Positions 33,926 through 46,175 of a stretch of DNA of 64,000 bases are shown piece after piece (within the stretch, counting starts at the first letter, position 1; each line of letters opens with the position of its first letter). A model generated the notes under the pieces. It was given only the letters and a program-made list of their open reading frames with translations, was not told the origin of the DNA and searched no databases. A program made the translations under genes and the position numbers. Source of the stretch: Erodium maritimum (lineage: Eukaryota; Streptophyta; Magnoliopsida; Geraniales; Geraniaceae); NCBI GenBank assembly GCA_963921825.1, contig OY997594.1:63287675-63351674 (forward strand), written 5' to 3'.

Positions 33926-34939
33926 ATGCAAAGCCCGTCCGAGACGAGACAAGGCGTCTGCACCTACACCGCACCATGGCCGGTCTACAGCTTGGCCTGG
34001 TCCGTCCGGTCCGACCAGAAGTCGCGCCTGGCCGTCGGCAGCTTCCTTGAAGACTACTCCAACAAGGTCCAGCTCGTCCACTTCGACCCCGCCACGTCCA
34101 CCTTCACCCCCCACGCGCACCTCGTCTTCGACCACCCTTACGCGCCCACAAACCTCATGTTCTTCCCCTCCGAGGACCCCTCCGCCCCCGACATCATCGC
34201 CACCTCCGGCGACTTCCTCCGCCTCTGGGAGATCCAAGACGACCGCACCGACCTCAAGTCCCTCCTCAGCGGCAACAAGTCCAGCCAGTTCAGCTCCCCC
34301 ATCACCTCCTTCGACTGGGCCGTGTTCGACACGCGCCGCGTCATCACCTCCAGCGTCGACACCAGCTGCACCGTCTGGGACGTCGAGAGGGAGGCGGTGG
34401 ACACTCAGCTCGTCGCGCACGACAAGGAGGTGTACGACGTGTCCTGGGGCGGTTTCAACGTGTTCGCCTCCGTGTCCGGCGACGGGTCGCTCAGGGTCTT
34501 CGACCTCCGGGACAAGGAGAGGTCAACCATTATTTACGAGAATGCCACTCGGGAGAGTCCGATGCTGAGGCTGGAGTGGAACAAGACGGATCCGAGGTTT
34601 ATAGCGGCTGTTGGGATGGACAGTAATACTGTAGTCATTCTCGACATCAGGTTCCCGACGACGCCGTTTCTGGAGCTGGCTAAGCACAAAGGGAGCGTAA
34701 ATGCCGTGTCTTGGTCTCAGAAAACGGGATCGCGTATCTGCTCCGTTGGTGATGATTCCACGGCTCTGATTTGGGAGATTGTGGGGTCCTCTGGCGTCCG
34801 ATTGGACAACGGTGGTGATGTGGTCCCCGACGTGTGGTATGGATCAACGGCTGAGATTAATCAAGTGCAGTGGTCCTCGCCTGAGTTGGACTGTATTGCC
34901 GTAGGCTTCTTGAATAAGTTACAAATCTTGAAGGTTTAA
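33926..34939 (+). CDS. WD40-repeat protein of the TTG1/LWD family
   Basis: 337 residues, no intron. The ATG at 33926 (MQSPSETRQGV) is the first methionine; an upstream in-frame TTG at 33911 is not a likely start. The protein aligns end to end with the family holding TTG1/AN11 (MBW complex scaffold for flavonoid, trichome and root-hair control) and LWD1/2 (clock-associated). Shared blocks: PWPVYSLAWSVR (17-28), GSFLEDYSNKV (38-48), FDHPYAPTNLMF (68-79), SGDFLRLWEI (94-103), ITSFDW (126-131), DTSCTVWDVEREAVDTQL (145-162), HDKEVYDVSWG (165-175), DGSLRVFDLRDKE (186-198), GSVNAVSW (256-263), DDSTALIWEI (276-285), QVQWSSPE (313-320) and the C-terminus LQILKV. It mixes TTG1-like (GSFLEDY) and LWD-like (EREAVDTQL) features and looks like a divergent paralogue. 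The 5' two-thirds is strikingly GC-rich at third positions compared with the flanks. It probably acts as a nuclear or cytosolic protein scaffold. Confidence 0.9.
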   Translation: MQSPSETRQGVCTYTAPWPVYSLAWSVRSDQKSRLAVGSFLEDYSNKVQLVHFDPATSTFTPHAHLVFDHPYAPTNLMFFPSEDPSAPDIIATSGDFLRLWEIQDDRTDLKSLLSGNKSSQFSSPITSFDWAVFDTRRVITSSVDTSCTVWDVEREAVDTQLVAHDKEVYDVSWGGFNVFASVSGDGSLRVFDLRDKERSTIIYENATRESPMLRLEWNKTDPRFIAAVGMDSNTVVILDIRFPTTPFLELAKHKGSVNAVSWSQKTGSRICSVGDDSTALIWEIVGSSGVRLDNGGDVVPDVWYGSTAEINQVQWSSPELDCIAVGFLNKLQILKV

Positions 34940-35248
34940 AATTACTGTCTCTTTGTACGCTATTGTAAAAAAGTTCACCTACATTTATTACATGCCAATC
35001 TTTTTCTAGTAGAGCAAAAAAATCAATAGACTGTTAAATATTTAAAATCCTCTGATGGGCCTCCATCGGGAGAACTTGGGCTAGAAAATGCGCAAGTCCG
35101 GTAAAATAAAATATTGGGCTGGCCCATAAAAGTCATGTTACATGGCATGGGAGAGTCGAAACCCAAATCACCTGACCAGCTGACCTGGTTTGCACTTCTT
35201 CTTCCCTGAGAGGACGAGGTCGTTCGGTTGCTAGCGAGCCTTGTGATC

Positions 35249-37574
35249 ATGGCGATGACTGTCGAAGGTACGGTTCTCGTGTCCCTCGTTTGAATTTTTA
35301 TTATCCCCGTCTCCTGAATGGTTCATCTGATCTATTGCTGAAATAAATATTGTGTCATAGTTTGAGAATTGGGGATGATTGAATTCTTTTGTGCTTATTT
35401 TGGGGTTTTCCTGGACAATCTGATTTATTTGAAGAAAAAAAAGAACAGTAATTGGCTGTCGAAGGTACTGGGCACGAATGTTTTTCTTTTGAGAATATTT
35501 TTGGCTTCTCTCAGGAGAATCTCTAACTGAGGCTAATTGAGTCATGAGTATCCTGTGGATTGAGGTTTGAGGCATAGTGACATTTTCGGGGTTAAGGAAA
35601 CACAGTGAGGTGGCTCTTGGGCATAACAGAGTGTTTTGAGGGACAGATTTAACTAATGGGCTGAATTTTCTGTTTCATACGCTGGTTGAACTGGAACTGA
35701 TTATGATTTCTTATCATCATATGCAATCTGATTTTTTTCTTCTTCTGAAGCGTAGTATCAAGTCATGAGAATTGGGATGGTTTTATTTTATAATACTTCT
35801 GCGGTGAGGTAAATCTGGCTGAGGATGTTTTGAGTTAGTGCTTGAGATATGATGGTTCTTCTGAAGTTTAAGGGAACATGGCTGAGGTGTCTCTTAGTCT
35901 TAAGATAGTTTGTGTCCCTCTTGTACTGGCCCTGGTTTGCATTAGCAATCGGGCCTCTGAATTGTTGTTGGTTATCTGTAGCATCTGATAATAGATGAAA
36001 ACACTTATGCTATTCTTAAAAGAAGCAAATTTATTCCCTTTCTTGAAGAAAAAAGGTGGAACTTTAGAGAGGGTGGTGATTATCCAGTAAAATGATTCAA
36101 ATGCTTAGTCTGCCACTGGGGCTTGTCGGAAAAGTGTGCCAAAACACATATTGCATACCACTTTGCACTTCTATATAGAGCAGCCAAGAACACAAACTCA
36201 GAAAGCTGTTATATTTAGAGTATTTTGTACTGTCCTAAATTGTAATTGTTGATCTCTATCTTGTTTTCAGTTGTTAGGTCTTGCTATTTTATTTCCTTCA
36301 TATCAAATGATAGCATTTTGATTCAGTTCCTTTCTATTTTTGCCAACAATTGTTTTCTTCTGGATTGCTGTTGCTGGACCCTTAACTTCTAATGATTCAT
36401 TTTTCCTGCAGTGTAAGTTGAACAGTTAAATCTGTGAATTTGGATTCAATGCCGATTTATTTTGTTATTTTAGCCTTACCTTTACCTTATGGATATACAG
36501 GCTTGCTGGGCTTGCTTTTATGTTTTCGGCTAGCATCTTGCTACAGATCCTGGTATGTTTCTGTAATCTGGCTGAGAGCTATTGACAACCTTGTGAACAC
36601 CCAATAGTATAACAGTGATAGAGATTTTTGAATTAGATTAGAATGCATGTAGTTCCTTGAAAACATTTTCTTTCTGAAAATGAAGTGCCGGTAGAAAGAA
36701 ACTCTTAGAACTTTTTCTACCTGGTACACTGGAACTTCTTATATATATTTCTCTGTTTCTTGACATTGGGCTATGTATTGATTTCTGAGGCAGGCTTGTG
36801 CAATATACAACAACTGGTGGCCAATGTTGTCAGGTGAGTAAGGTTCTCAGAAGCTCATCATCCTACCTACATAGATAAAATAAGGATTGGATCTAAAAGT
36901 TCACAATAACATTCTATTGTTTCTGCAGCTCTCATGTATGTGCTGGTGCCAATGCCTTGCATGTTCTTTGGAGGTGGGTCTACTCAATTCTTAATCAGCC
37001 GTGATGGTGGAGGGTGAGTATTTTCTAAAGCCATTAGCATAAGATGATGTTATACCAGACTTGCAATTCTTAGCCGACATAAGATTGATAAATGACCCCA
37101 CCTTAAACAAGAGGCACAGGGACTTGAAACTCAGGTCCCAACTCCCAAGGGCCTAAGTTCAAGTGTTTGACCAGTTAGACAAACAAGCTTAGGTATAATT
37201 ACCAATATTCTGGTTACCAATAATTACCAAAATGCTTTTGCCTCTTTTTATTGTCTTCTTGAAAGAAAAAAAACTACGCCTTACTTCTTTGATACATTGT
37301 TCATCTCATAAAATAGTCTTTAATGGATCCTAGAACTAAACTATTACTTACCAATGTTTGTGATACAACTTGTATGAACTGATATTGCAGGTGGGTAGAT
37401 GCTGCTAAATTCTTGACAGGAGCTTCAGCAGTGGGAAGCTTAGCTATACCCATAATTCTGAGGCATGCTGATCTGATAGAGACTGGAGCTATGTTCATAG
37501 AGTTCACATCCTTCTTCATATTTGTCTGCACAGTCTTGTGTTTCCACCGAGCTAGCCTTGAAGACGAATGGTGA
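35249..37574 (+). CDS. VPS55: VPS55 family endosomal membrane protein
   Basis: Exons: 35249-35267, 36412 (one base), 36501-36552, 36794-36833, 36929-37013 and 37391-37574, giving 126 residues that start MAMTVEV and end LEDEW. Every junction is GT-AG and in phase. The protein matches plant VPS55 (related to the leptin-receptor overlapping transcript): LACAIYNNWWPMLSALMYVL, PMPCMFFGGGSTQF, WVDAAKFLTGASAVGSLAIP, IILRHADLIETGAMF and FFIFVCTVLCFHRAS, with four hydrophobic segments. VPS55 works with VPS68 in late-endosome-to-vacuole traffic. Plain splicing of exon 1 to 36501 would break the frame; including T at 36412 repairs it (GAA-GTG-CTT). The N-terminus is shorter than the usual YLRTC-type start, so a missed first exon cannot be excluded. 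It begins 310 bases after the WD40 stop codon. Confidence 0.9.
36412..36412 (+). other. VPS55: Candidate single-nucleotide exon in VPS55
   Basis: Sequence TTTTTCCTGCAG, T, GTAAGTTG: a textbook acceptor ends at 36411 and a textbook donor starts at 36413. The base fills the codon between GAAG and GCTT. Exon lengths 19+1+52+40+85+184 total 381, a multiple of three; without it the sum fails. Confidence 0.7.
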
Positions 37575-39369
37575 TTATGAACATCAAACTCTCATACAAG
37601 TAATTATGATCACTGATGAACTTAGGAAGTTATAGAACAAATGTGGAAGTTATATATGCTTGGCTTACAAGGGAAAAGAACTGTAAATTTTCCCACTCTG
37701 TAAAACTAGGATGTGTATTTTGTAATCATGGGATCAATCTGATTGTCTTCTCTTTAAGTTGACTTGTTTGCTTGATTACTCACAATCACAACTACTCATT
37801 CGTGTTTGTTGTGTCATGTCTCGAACATTATTGATGTTGTAACCCATAATTCGCTGCTATCTTTTAACTCAATTAACGGACAAGACTCAAATTTAGGATC
37901 TCACTTATGTTTGATAAGATCAACTAATTATTAATTTTATACATGTGGATAGTGCAAGTTTCTACTACTCGGTGCATTAAATTTTTGCATGTGATTTGTT
38001 CTGAGATATGTGGACCAATATCAATTAAGATGCACTTAATGGTAGAGACAACCACCTTAATACATGTACATATCTAGATAAGAGTTAATGTAGAAATCAG
38101 AATCTATATCCGTTTCTCCGTTCTGTAAATTCCTGAGATGCACAGCACCTATGACGTCCGGTATTATTGCATGAGATGTGGAATAATACCGGCAAGGGTC
38201 GCTGTAAAATCCGGCAAGGGTCTTTGTTCCAGTGTTCCGGCAGGAGAGAGTTCGGTCGTTCGAGGTCGCTGTTGTCGTTTAGGGTTAATGTCCCAACGCT
38301 AGTTTCACTTGTAAAATTTAATTCGATTGCGACAAATTAAATCTATTTATTATTGCATGAGATGTGGAAAATTAATTCAGTCCCAGAAGCTGGTGCAGAT
38401 TTGGTAGAATAAAGCACCTTGGCCCGCACCATACCTTCGTGCTTCGAATGAGAAAAATAATTTTGTATTCTCTATCCATGTATAGCAAGTGAGTCTGTGC
38501 ATTACTTCTACCGAAGATAAAACGCTTTATAAAAAAGAACATAAAATTAAAACTTAAACTTGAAACCATTGTTAAAGATATCATAAATCTACGATCTCAA
38601 TAAAGACATACCAAGAATTTAATGAATGAAGAGATCTAAACCTTCTAATCCACTTAAAATTTATGAAAACAGATTACAGATTTGAAGAAGAAACCTCTTT
38701 TACGAAGTACTTAAAGATTTTTTTTAATAAAGAAGTCTTGTTTTAATTTAATCTAACCTATTATTTACACTTATTTTCAAATAAATATACTCATCGAGAT
38801 TCGAACATGTGACCTTAAAGAGAAGTGAGAGGTGAAGATGTATTTTCACCAGGCTAACTCAAGTGGGCAAATTATAGTCCAGGTTATCCACCAAAGAACG
38901 ACGAATCGATACTTTGAACTAGAGATGTGATCAGCTTTTCATTGATAGGCTTGATCCTACATTGGGCCTTCAGATACTACTTATGCTCTAAAAATCATAT
39001 ACGGGTCTTCGTAGATCAAGTCAGGGTGCCTTGATTGCAAGTTGATTCCCCTATGAAATCTGATACCAGGCAGAGAGGAGAACGATAACGACTCATGATC
39101 TAGGGCATGTCAAGGTAGGGACGACACGTAGACTGAATGGGCGATGAACGACACTCCCCCTTGCCGACCACCGCCTGTGGTGGTGTCTCATTCCGTTTGA
39201 CGAGGCTGTTTACCAAACCTCAGTGGGTTGCATACGTCATGCTCTCATACACCTCAAGGGTCGGGGTAGGTAGCTCTAGGGCCATTTTCTTGGCTATAGG
39301 CTCACCCGGAGCCTTGCCCTTAAGTCTTTGTACCGGGTTCTGGGCTTCTGTTCTTTAGCATTTACAATT
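37575..39369. other. VPS55 3' flank and unassigned intergenic DNA
   Basis: The 3' UTR is likely within the first 200 bases. Beyond that the sequence is AT-rich with no convincing gene; short frames near 38372-38584 and 39137-39358 look random. Confidence 0.45.
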
Positions 39370-40780
39370 ATCGATTAGGTTTTGGGATTTGTTTTTGGAT
39401 TATCAATGTTCATTATGGATTGAATCACGTCAATTCTTTTCCACGAATCCAATTTATCTTTCGGGGTGAATCTCGTTTATCGTTCGTTTGGTACAAGGTT
39501 TACTACAAGTGGTACTCGAGCTTTTAGGTTGGCTAATTTGTTGGTGATTTTCTATCATCACAGTATTTGTGAAAATGTTTGATATAAATTCCGCATCTCG
39601 GGATGAGGGTTATATGGGCTTCCACATCTGGTTAGTTTTAATCAGTTTGACGCATTTAGAGATAAATCATAAAATTGTGATTAACTTGAGAGGTAGAACA
39701 AGATGGATCAGAAAGCATGAAGTGCGATATGTTTATGTCTTTCTCGGAATATGCCTTACAACTTTGCTTATGAGACTATTGCTAAAAGTATATGGGATAA
39801 ACTTCAACTATGTATCTTCATAGTGATCAAATGAGTATGATGTACCTAAAAAAGTAGCTACAATTAGGTAAACTTATGACTGAACATGTTAATGAGTTTG
39901 AGTGATTGTACTCAGATTGTGTTAGATTGGGAGCTAAGTTTTAAAGATAGTCATAAGGTTTTATTCTTGTTGATTTGTTTAATACCAGAATTGGAACCAT
40001 TTGTTGATTAGATGACGATGATAAGCAAGGAGAAGTTTGTGTATAGTAAAATTGTCCAGTATATACTTGCAAAGCCTTCTAGGAAGAATGTTTTGAGCGA
40101 GGATGTTCTAGCACATAGTCTCTTAGTTACAAGAGGACGGAATTCAGACAAGAGGAACAACAGCAACACCAATAGAAGGAGTTGATCTCAGTCGAGGGGA
40201 AGAGATTTATCTAAGGTTGAATGTTACAAGTGCAAGCATAAAGGCCATTACAAGAAGAATTGTCTAGAGTTAAAAGATAATCACACCAAACAAGATACAA
40301 GAGACAAAGGCGTGGAAAATGTGGTTGAGACAATAAAAGTAGTTGAAGATATTCACATCAATGGTGACTTAATACATTCTTTAACAATGAATACTAGTGG
40401 TAATTTGTACGACGATTTGTTTTTGAATATATATGCTTCATATCACTTAGGCCTGGTTCGGGATTGGTTCACCACCTATCACGTGGTAGAGGGTCACTTA
40501 GTTATGATGGGTGATGATTGGCCCTGCGTGATGTCAGGTGTTGGTACCCATAGGGTTGTTTTTCTCTTGGGGGTACGTGAAACTCAGGGTTACAAGTATG
40601 TTGGTGAGAATGATCAATTCAATGTTTATCATGGTGAAAAGTTATTACTATTGGCAGTTAGGCATGCGAATCTCTACTTTCTTTGAGAAAATGTTGTTGA
40701 GGGTGGAGCTATGATGTCCACTATTATTGATGAGAAGAGTTTGGTTTGCACACAATTATGGCACGTGCATCTTGGGTAAG
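39370..40780 (+). pseudogene. Copia remnant: 5' LTR end, gag and protease region
   Basis: 39380-39504 matches the end of the LTR at 27614-28550 (reverse complement): TTCTTTTCCACG, TTCGGGGTGA and TTTACTACA, then a decayed PBS AGTGGTACTCGAGC. After that come gag pieces (SASRDEGYMGFHI, KLMTEHVNEFE, LYSDCVRLGAKF), a zinc knuckle CYKCKHKGHYKKNC (about 40228), the protease and GAG-pre-integrase start (RDWFTTYHVVEGH, GYKYVGENDQFNVYHGEKLL) and QLWHVHLG at about 40770, where it ends abruptly. It is the same family as the 17-kb element, older and riddled with stops; no 3' half is present. Confidence 0.88.
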
Positions 40781-41778
40781 GTTGTAAGAATCGACCAAAT
40801 CGACCGATTAAGTGTCGATTAGTCACTGAAAATGACAACTACGACTCGATTTAACAGAACTGGGTAAAGCTAGACAGCCAGGTGATTTTCTGCCTTAAAA
40901 GAGGCTTAAGGCGGGCCGAGGAGGGGTGGGTCGGACAAGGCATGACTAGTCCTGATCTTCACCGTTCTACTCCCATCTTTCCAATCTCAATCCACTAAAA
41001 AGAGAAGGTTTCAATTATACATGAAGAAAGGAGAAAAGGTTGAATATGAAGAAGAAAAGAGAGAGAAGAAGGAGAAGGTGGAGACAAGATCTCGGAAAAC
41101 GAATAGAGAAGAGGATAAGAGAAGGTTAAAGCGTACGACTGAGATTAGAGAAGGGATTAGGGTTTGTCAAGTTGTAATGATTAGGATGAGGCGTTGGTGG
41201 AAAATCTGTGAGGATGAACGGGGAGCGTCAACGAACCCAGAGCTTTACCTCCCGAACCTTGTCCTTTTGCAGCTTGAGAGATGAAGTGGAAGCCAAACAC
41301 CCCTTCCCTTAGATTCTTAACGACCATTTTTGGGGAATTCCGATAATCATCCATCATCCCGGTGAAGATGCGCCTGCTATATGGGTGAGAGGAGAGAAGT
41401 CGTGCATCCAGAGCGAAGTCCAAGAAGTCAGGGCCACCCACACCCCTGGCGGTTAGGACATCGATGATAAGATCTCATCGTTGCTGAGTGATATGACTCT
41501 TGGGATTGCAGAAGCTCCGTCCCCACGGGCTCCAACAAGACTATTATTGTGGAGGAAGAGGATCAGGGGAAAGGCTTCGGGGTCGGCTTTAACGGAGAGA
41601 AGGTGAATGATGACCGACTAGGAGTGGTTGTGCATGAGTTTGGGACCTTGCATTCCCTAGAGACTGGATCTATTAACCATGGGAGATTACATCCAAGATG
41701 AGACAGGGGAGATCGAGGAGGCATCATTAAAGCGGAAGAAATCCTATGCACCAAATAAGGTCGGTTAGGAATTTAATA
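40781..41778. other. Unassigned, partly purine-rich stretch
   Basis: Contains a GA-rich segment (41020-41170) that makes Lys/Glu/Arg-rich frames of no recognisable family. The remainder may be decayed repeat sequence. Confidence 0.4.
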
Positions 41779-41783
41779 ATATC

Positions 41784-42138
41784 TGTTGGACCTATTCACG
41801 CCCAAGCCCATCATGTGGCCCAAGTGTTAGTCCAATATTAAAGAGATAATTATTGGTTAATGTAATTAAGGTAATTACTGTTATGACCCTGATGGTAGGT
41901 ATATATGTATGAAGCCCTAGGGTTTGGTCCTCTCTCTACCTATTAAGATAGTTTTCTACACCATCTCTGAAAGCTAATCAAGCCGCCTAAGGAGGGTCAA
42001 GAGGGAGAAACCGAATCCGTCAATCAAGTTCTATTTCCGCTACTCTAATGGATCAAGGTATGTTTTTCTGATCAATTACGTTTGTGAAAATCATGTGATT
42101 CAAAGATCTAAGTTATTATGATTAAGTAAAAACTAACA
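41784..42138 (+). repeat. 5' LTR of the Copia element
   Basis: 355 bp, TG...CA. Short, as in many small-LTR Copia lineages. A GTATATATGTATG stretch could serve as the TATA region. Confidence 0.93.
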
Positions 42139-42439
42139 TGTGGTATCAGAGCCTAGGTTTTTGAATGTATGATTTTCCGATTATATGTTTATGTACTGTA
42201 ATTTTTGTGCATGGTATGTGTTTGCACCTGAAAGGTTGTTCGTTGATTTCATGAACTTTGTTGATGTATGATTTCTAAGACATTCCCAACCATCCTTGTG
42301 ATCTATCACGAATGATCTCTATTCTGATCACATAGGATGCCTCACCTAAATCTTTCATCTCAAAGTTCTTAGAGAGAAATTCTTTGGTTTGATGTAATAA
42401 ACCAAGATCATTTGTTGCAAGCAAGGACTATCAAAGGTC

Positions 42440-45400
42440 AATCAGTCATCTGTCCAAATCCATAAGAAGGGACCAAGCAACGATACGTGTCGCTTTTGTA
42501 GAAAGCCTGGACACTATCAGAAAGATTGCCTGAAGCGTAAGGCATGGTTCGAAAGAAAGGGTAAGCATTATGCTTCAGTATGTTTCGAATCAAATTTAGC
42601 TGAAGTTCCTTATAATACTTGGTGGATTGATTCTGGTGCTACCACTCATGTTTCTAATACGATGCAGGGATTTCTTATGACCCGAACCACAAACCAAAAT
42701 GAGAGATTCCTCTACATGGGAAACCGAGTTAAAGCACCCGTTGAAGCCGTTGGGACTTATCGTTTAGTTTTGGATACTGGCCGTCATTTGGACCTTTTTC
42801 ACACCCTTTATGTTCCTTCTATTTCTCGTAATTTAATTTCCTTATCTACACTTGATGAAGCCGGATACTTCTTTAACTTTGGGAATAAATGCTTTAGTCT
42901 TTTTAAACAAGATGATCTTTTGGGTTCTGGTATCCTTCGTGAGGGTTTGTACCAACTAAAGCTTGACAATCTTTTTGCCGAAACCCATTTGACCTTGCAT
43001 CATAATGTTGGCACTAAACGTGGTTTATCCGATGAATCATCTGCATACTTGTGGCATAAAAGTTTGGGTCATATATCCAAAGAAAGAATTGAAAGATTAG
43101 TAAAGAATGAAATCCTGCATGATCTGGATTTTACTGATCTTGGAATTTGTGTTGAGTGCATTAAGGGAAAGCACACAAGACACATACTTAAGAAAACAGC
43201 CACAAGAAGCTCACAGCTCCTTGAGATTATACACACCGACATTTGTGGGCCTTTTGATGTTCCATCTTTTGGTGGAGAAAAATATTTCATCACCTTTATT
43301 GATGATTTTTCACGTTATGGGTATATCCATTTGTTGCATGAAAAATCTCAATCAATAGATACCCTTGAGGTGTTTATCAATGAAGTTGAAAGACAATTAG
43401 ATAGAAAGATGAAAATTGTCAGATCCGACAGAGGTGGTGAATATTATGGAAAATATAATGAAAATGGACAGTGTCCTGGTCCATTTGCTAAGTTACTAGA
43501 AAGTCGTCGTGGTATATGTGCTCAATACACTATGCCAGGAACTCCACAACAAAATGGTGTTGCAGAAAGGCGTAATCGTACTCTAATGGACATGGTTAGG
43601 AGTATGATGAGTAACTCTTCTGTACTTGAATCATTGTGGATGCATACATTAAAGACCGCTGCGTATTTGTTAAACAGGGTTCCTAGTAAGGCAGTTCCTA
43701 AGACACCTTTTGAACTGTGGACAGGAAGGAAACCTAGTTTAAGGCACCTGCATGTTTGGGGTTGCCCAGCGGAAGTGAGAATATATAATCCACATGAAAA
43801 GAAACTGGACTCAAGAACAATCAGTGGTTTTTTCATTGGTTATCCAGAGAAATCTAAAGGGTATAGATTTTATTGTCCTAACCATAGTACAAGAATCGTT
43901 GAAACTGGAAATGCTAGGTTCATTGAGAATGGTGAAGTTAGTGGGAGCTTGGTACCACGTAAGAAGTTAGAGTGCAAGTTCCCTTGCCTCCACCTTCTTC
44001 TCAAGTTGTTGTTCCTGTGCATGTCAACCATGATAATGGCCTACAAGAACAACAGAATAATGACCAAGCACCACATGATGAAGTTGAAATAAATGAACCT
44101 ACGTCAGGTGAACCACCAGAAGTTGCATTAAGAAGATCTGGAAGAGAATGAAGGTCTGCAGTTTCTAATGACTTTGTGGTTTACCTACAAGAGTCAGAAT
44201 CTAACTTGGGAATCGAAAATGATCCAGTTTCGTTTTCACAAGCCATGGAAAGTGAGAGTTCTACTAAATGGTTAGATGCCATGAAAGAAGAGTTGAAATC
44301 AATGGATTGTAACCAAGTTTGGGAACTTGTTTAATTGCCTGAAGGTTGTAAAAGAGTTGGGTGTAAATGGGTCTTCAAGACCAAGCACGACTCAAATGAC
44401 AATATCGAAAGACACAAGGCCAGACTTGTTGCCAAGGGATTTACTCAGAAAGTTGGTGTTGATTATACTGAGACATTTTCACCTGTCTCTAAAAAGGACT
44501 CCTTAAGGATTGTTATGGCAATGGTAGCTCATTATGATTTAGAGCTCCATCAAATGAATGTGAAAACTGCCTTTTTAAATGGGAACTTAGACGAAGAAGT
44601 TTTTATGGACCAACCTGAAGGCTTTGTGGTTGAAGGAAAAGAACATATGGTGTGTAAACTGAAGAAGTCAATATACGGACTTAAACAAGCTTCCCGTCAA
44701 TGGTATCTAAAGTTCAATGATACCATTACGTCCTTTGGATTTAACGAAAACATCGTTGATCGATGCATATATCTTAAGGTCAACGGGAGCAAGTTTATAA
44801 TTTTAGTCTTGTATGTTGATGATATCTTGCTTGCAACAAATGATCTTGGTTTATTACATCAAACCAAAGAATTTCTCTCTAAGAACTTTGAGATGAAAGA
44901 TATGGGTGAGGCATCCTATGTGATCGGAATAGAGATCATTCGTGATAGATCACAAGGATGGTTGGGACTGTCTCAGAAAGCATACATCAACAAAGTTCTC
45001 GAGAGGTTTAGGATGGACAAATGCTCTGCAAGTGGAGTTCCAATTCAGAAGGGAGATAAATTTGTCTCAATCAATGTCCAAAGAATGAATTGGAACGAAC
45101 CCAAATGGAACCCATTCCCTATGCATCTATTGTTGGACGCTTGATGTATGTACAGACTTGTACCAGACCAGACATCAGTTTTGTTGTCGGAATGCTGGGC
45201 AGGTATCAAAGTAATCCAAGAATGGATCATTGGAAGCCTGCAAAGAAAGTATTGAGGTATCTGCAAGGAACGAAAGATCACATGCTCACTTATAAGAGTT
45301 CTGATCATCTCGAGGTGATTGGATATTCAGATTTAGACTTTGCCGGATGCGTGGATTCTAGAAAATCCACTTTTGGCTATTTGTTCCTCTTAGCTGAAGG

Positions 45401-45794
45401 AGCAATTTCATGGAAGAGTGCGAAGCAGTCTATCATTGCTGCATCGACTATAGAGGCTGAGTTTGTAGCATGCTTTAAGGCTACAGTTCATGGATTATGG
45501 CTGCGGAACTTTATTTCAGGACTTGGAATTGTCGACAGTATTGCCAAGCCGCTGAAAATTTATTGTGATAACTCCGCAGCAGTCTTCTTTTCTAAGAACG
45601 ACAAGTATTCCAAAGGTGCTAAACATATGGAACTGAAATACCTTGTCGTTAAAGAAGAAGTTCAGAAACAAAGAATGTCAATCGAGCACATTAGCACAAA
45701 GCTTATGGTTGCAGATCCGTTAACGAAAGGATTAGACCCTAAGACATTTATCGAACATGTCGAGAGAATGAGGGTAACTGGATGTCATCATTGA
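42440..45794 (+). pseudogene. Copia gag (end) and pol polyprotein, broken
   Basis: It starts with the zinc knuckle CRFCRKPGHYQKDC (about 42496) and protease motif WWIDSGATTHVS (about 42623). GAG-pre-integrase (YLWHKSLGHISKERI), integrase core (HTDICGP, RSDRGGEYY, QQNGVAERRNRT) and the chromo-like tail (FFIGYPEKSKGYRFYCP) follow to about 43960. After a frameshift near 43970 come stops TGA (about 44149) and TAA (about 44332), then RT (ARLVAKGFTQKVGVDY, KTAFLNGNLDEEV, LVLYVDDILLATND) to about 45070. After a second frameshift, RNase H (GYSDLDFAGCVDSRKST, ASTIEAEFVA, KYLVVKEEV, DPLTKGL) runs to the stop at 45792-45794. Protease, RT and integrase catalytic residues remain, so the damage is recent. 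Confidence 0.93.
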
Positions 45795-46175
45795 TGTTTT
45801 TTTTCGTCATGTTTTATATTATTATGTGATTGACACCTTGAGCTCGTTTATTTTGTTTCTGATAAGACATAATGAATCTTGTTTCTTATGTTTGGCATAT
45901 GCATTACGTGGTTAAACAAGATTTGGTCTTTGACAAGACATTACTGGACCATCATTGAAAACCCTATCATGTGTCTTGTTGAGTGTGATGCTGGTATTGT
46001 GATACATAGAAGGGACTACGTCGTAAATTGATGTACAATCGTTATGATCCTTATTAGTTATCATATTTGACAATGACTTTTATGTCGTAACAAATATTAT
46101 GATTGGTTTATCTTATACAATGCGCAAATTATGTTAAACCACATTATATATTGACACATGGGCCAAGTGGGAGAA

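Noticed and set aside
38160-38370. Repeated phrase TATTATTGCATGAGATGTGG at 38162 and 38347
   Set aside because: Only one short direct repeat pair with no further structure.
41021-41284. Lys/Glu/Arg-rich frame
   Set aside because: Arises from a GA-rich tract; no homologous family and no gene signals.
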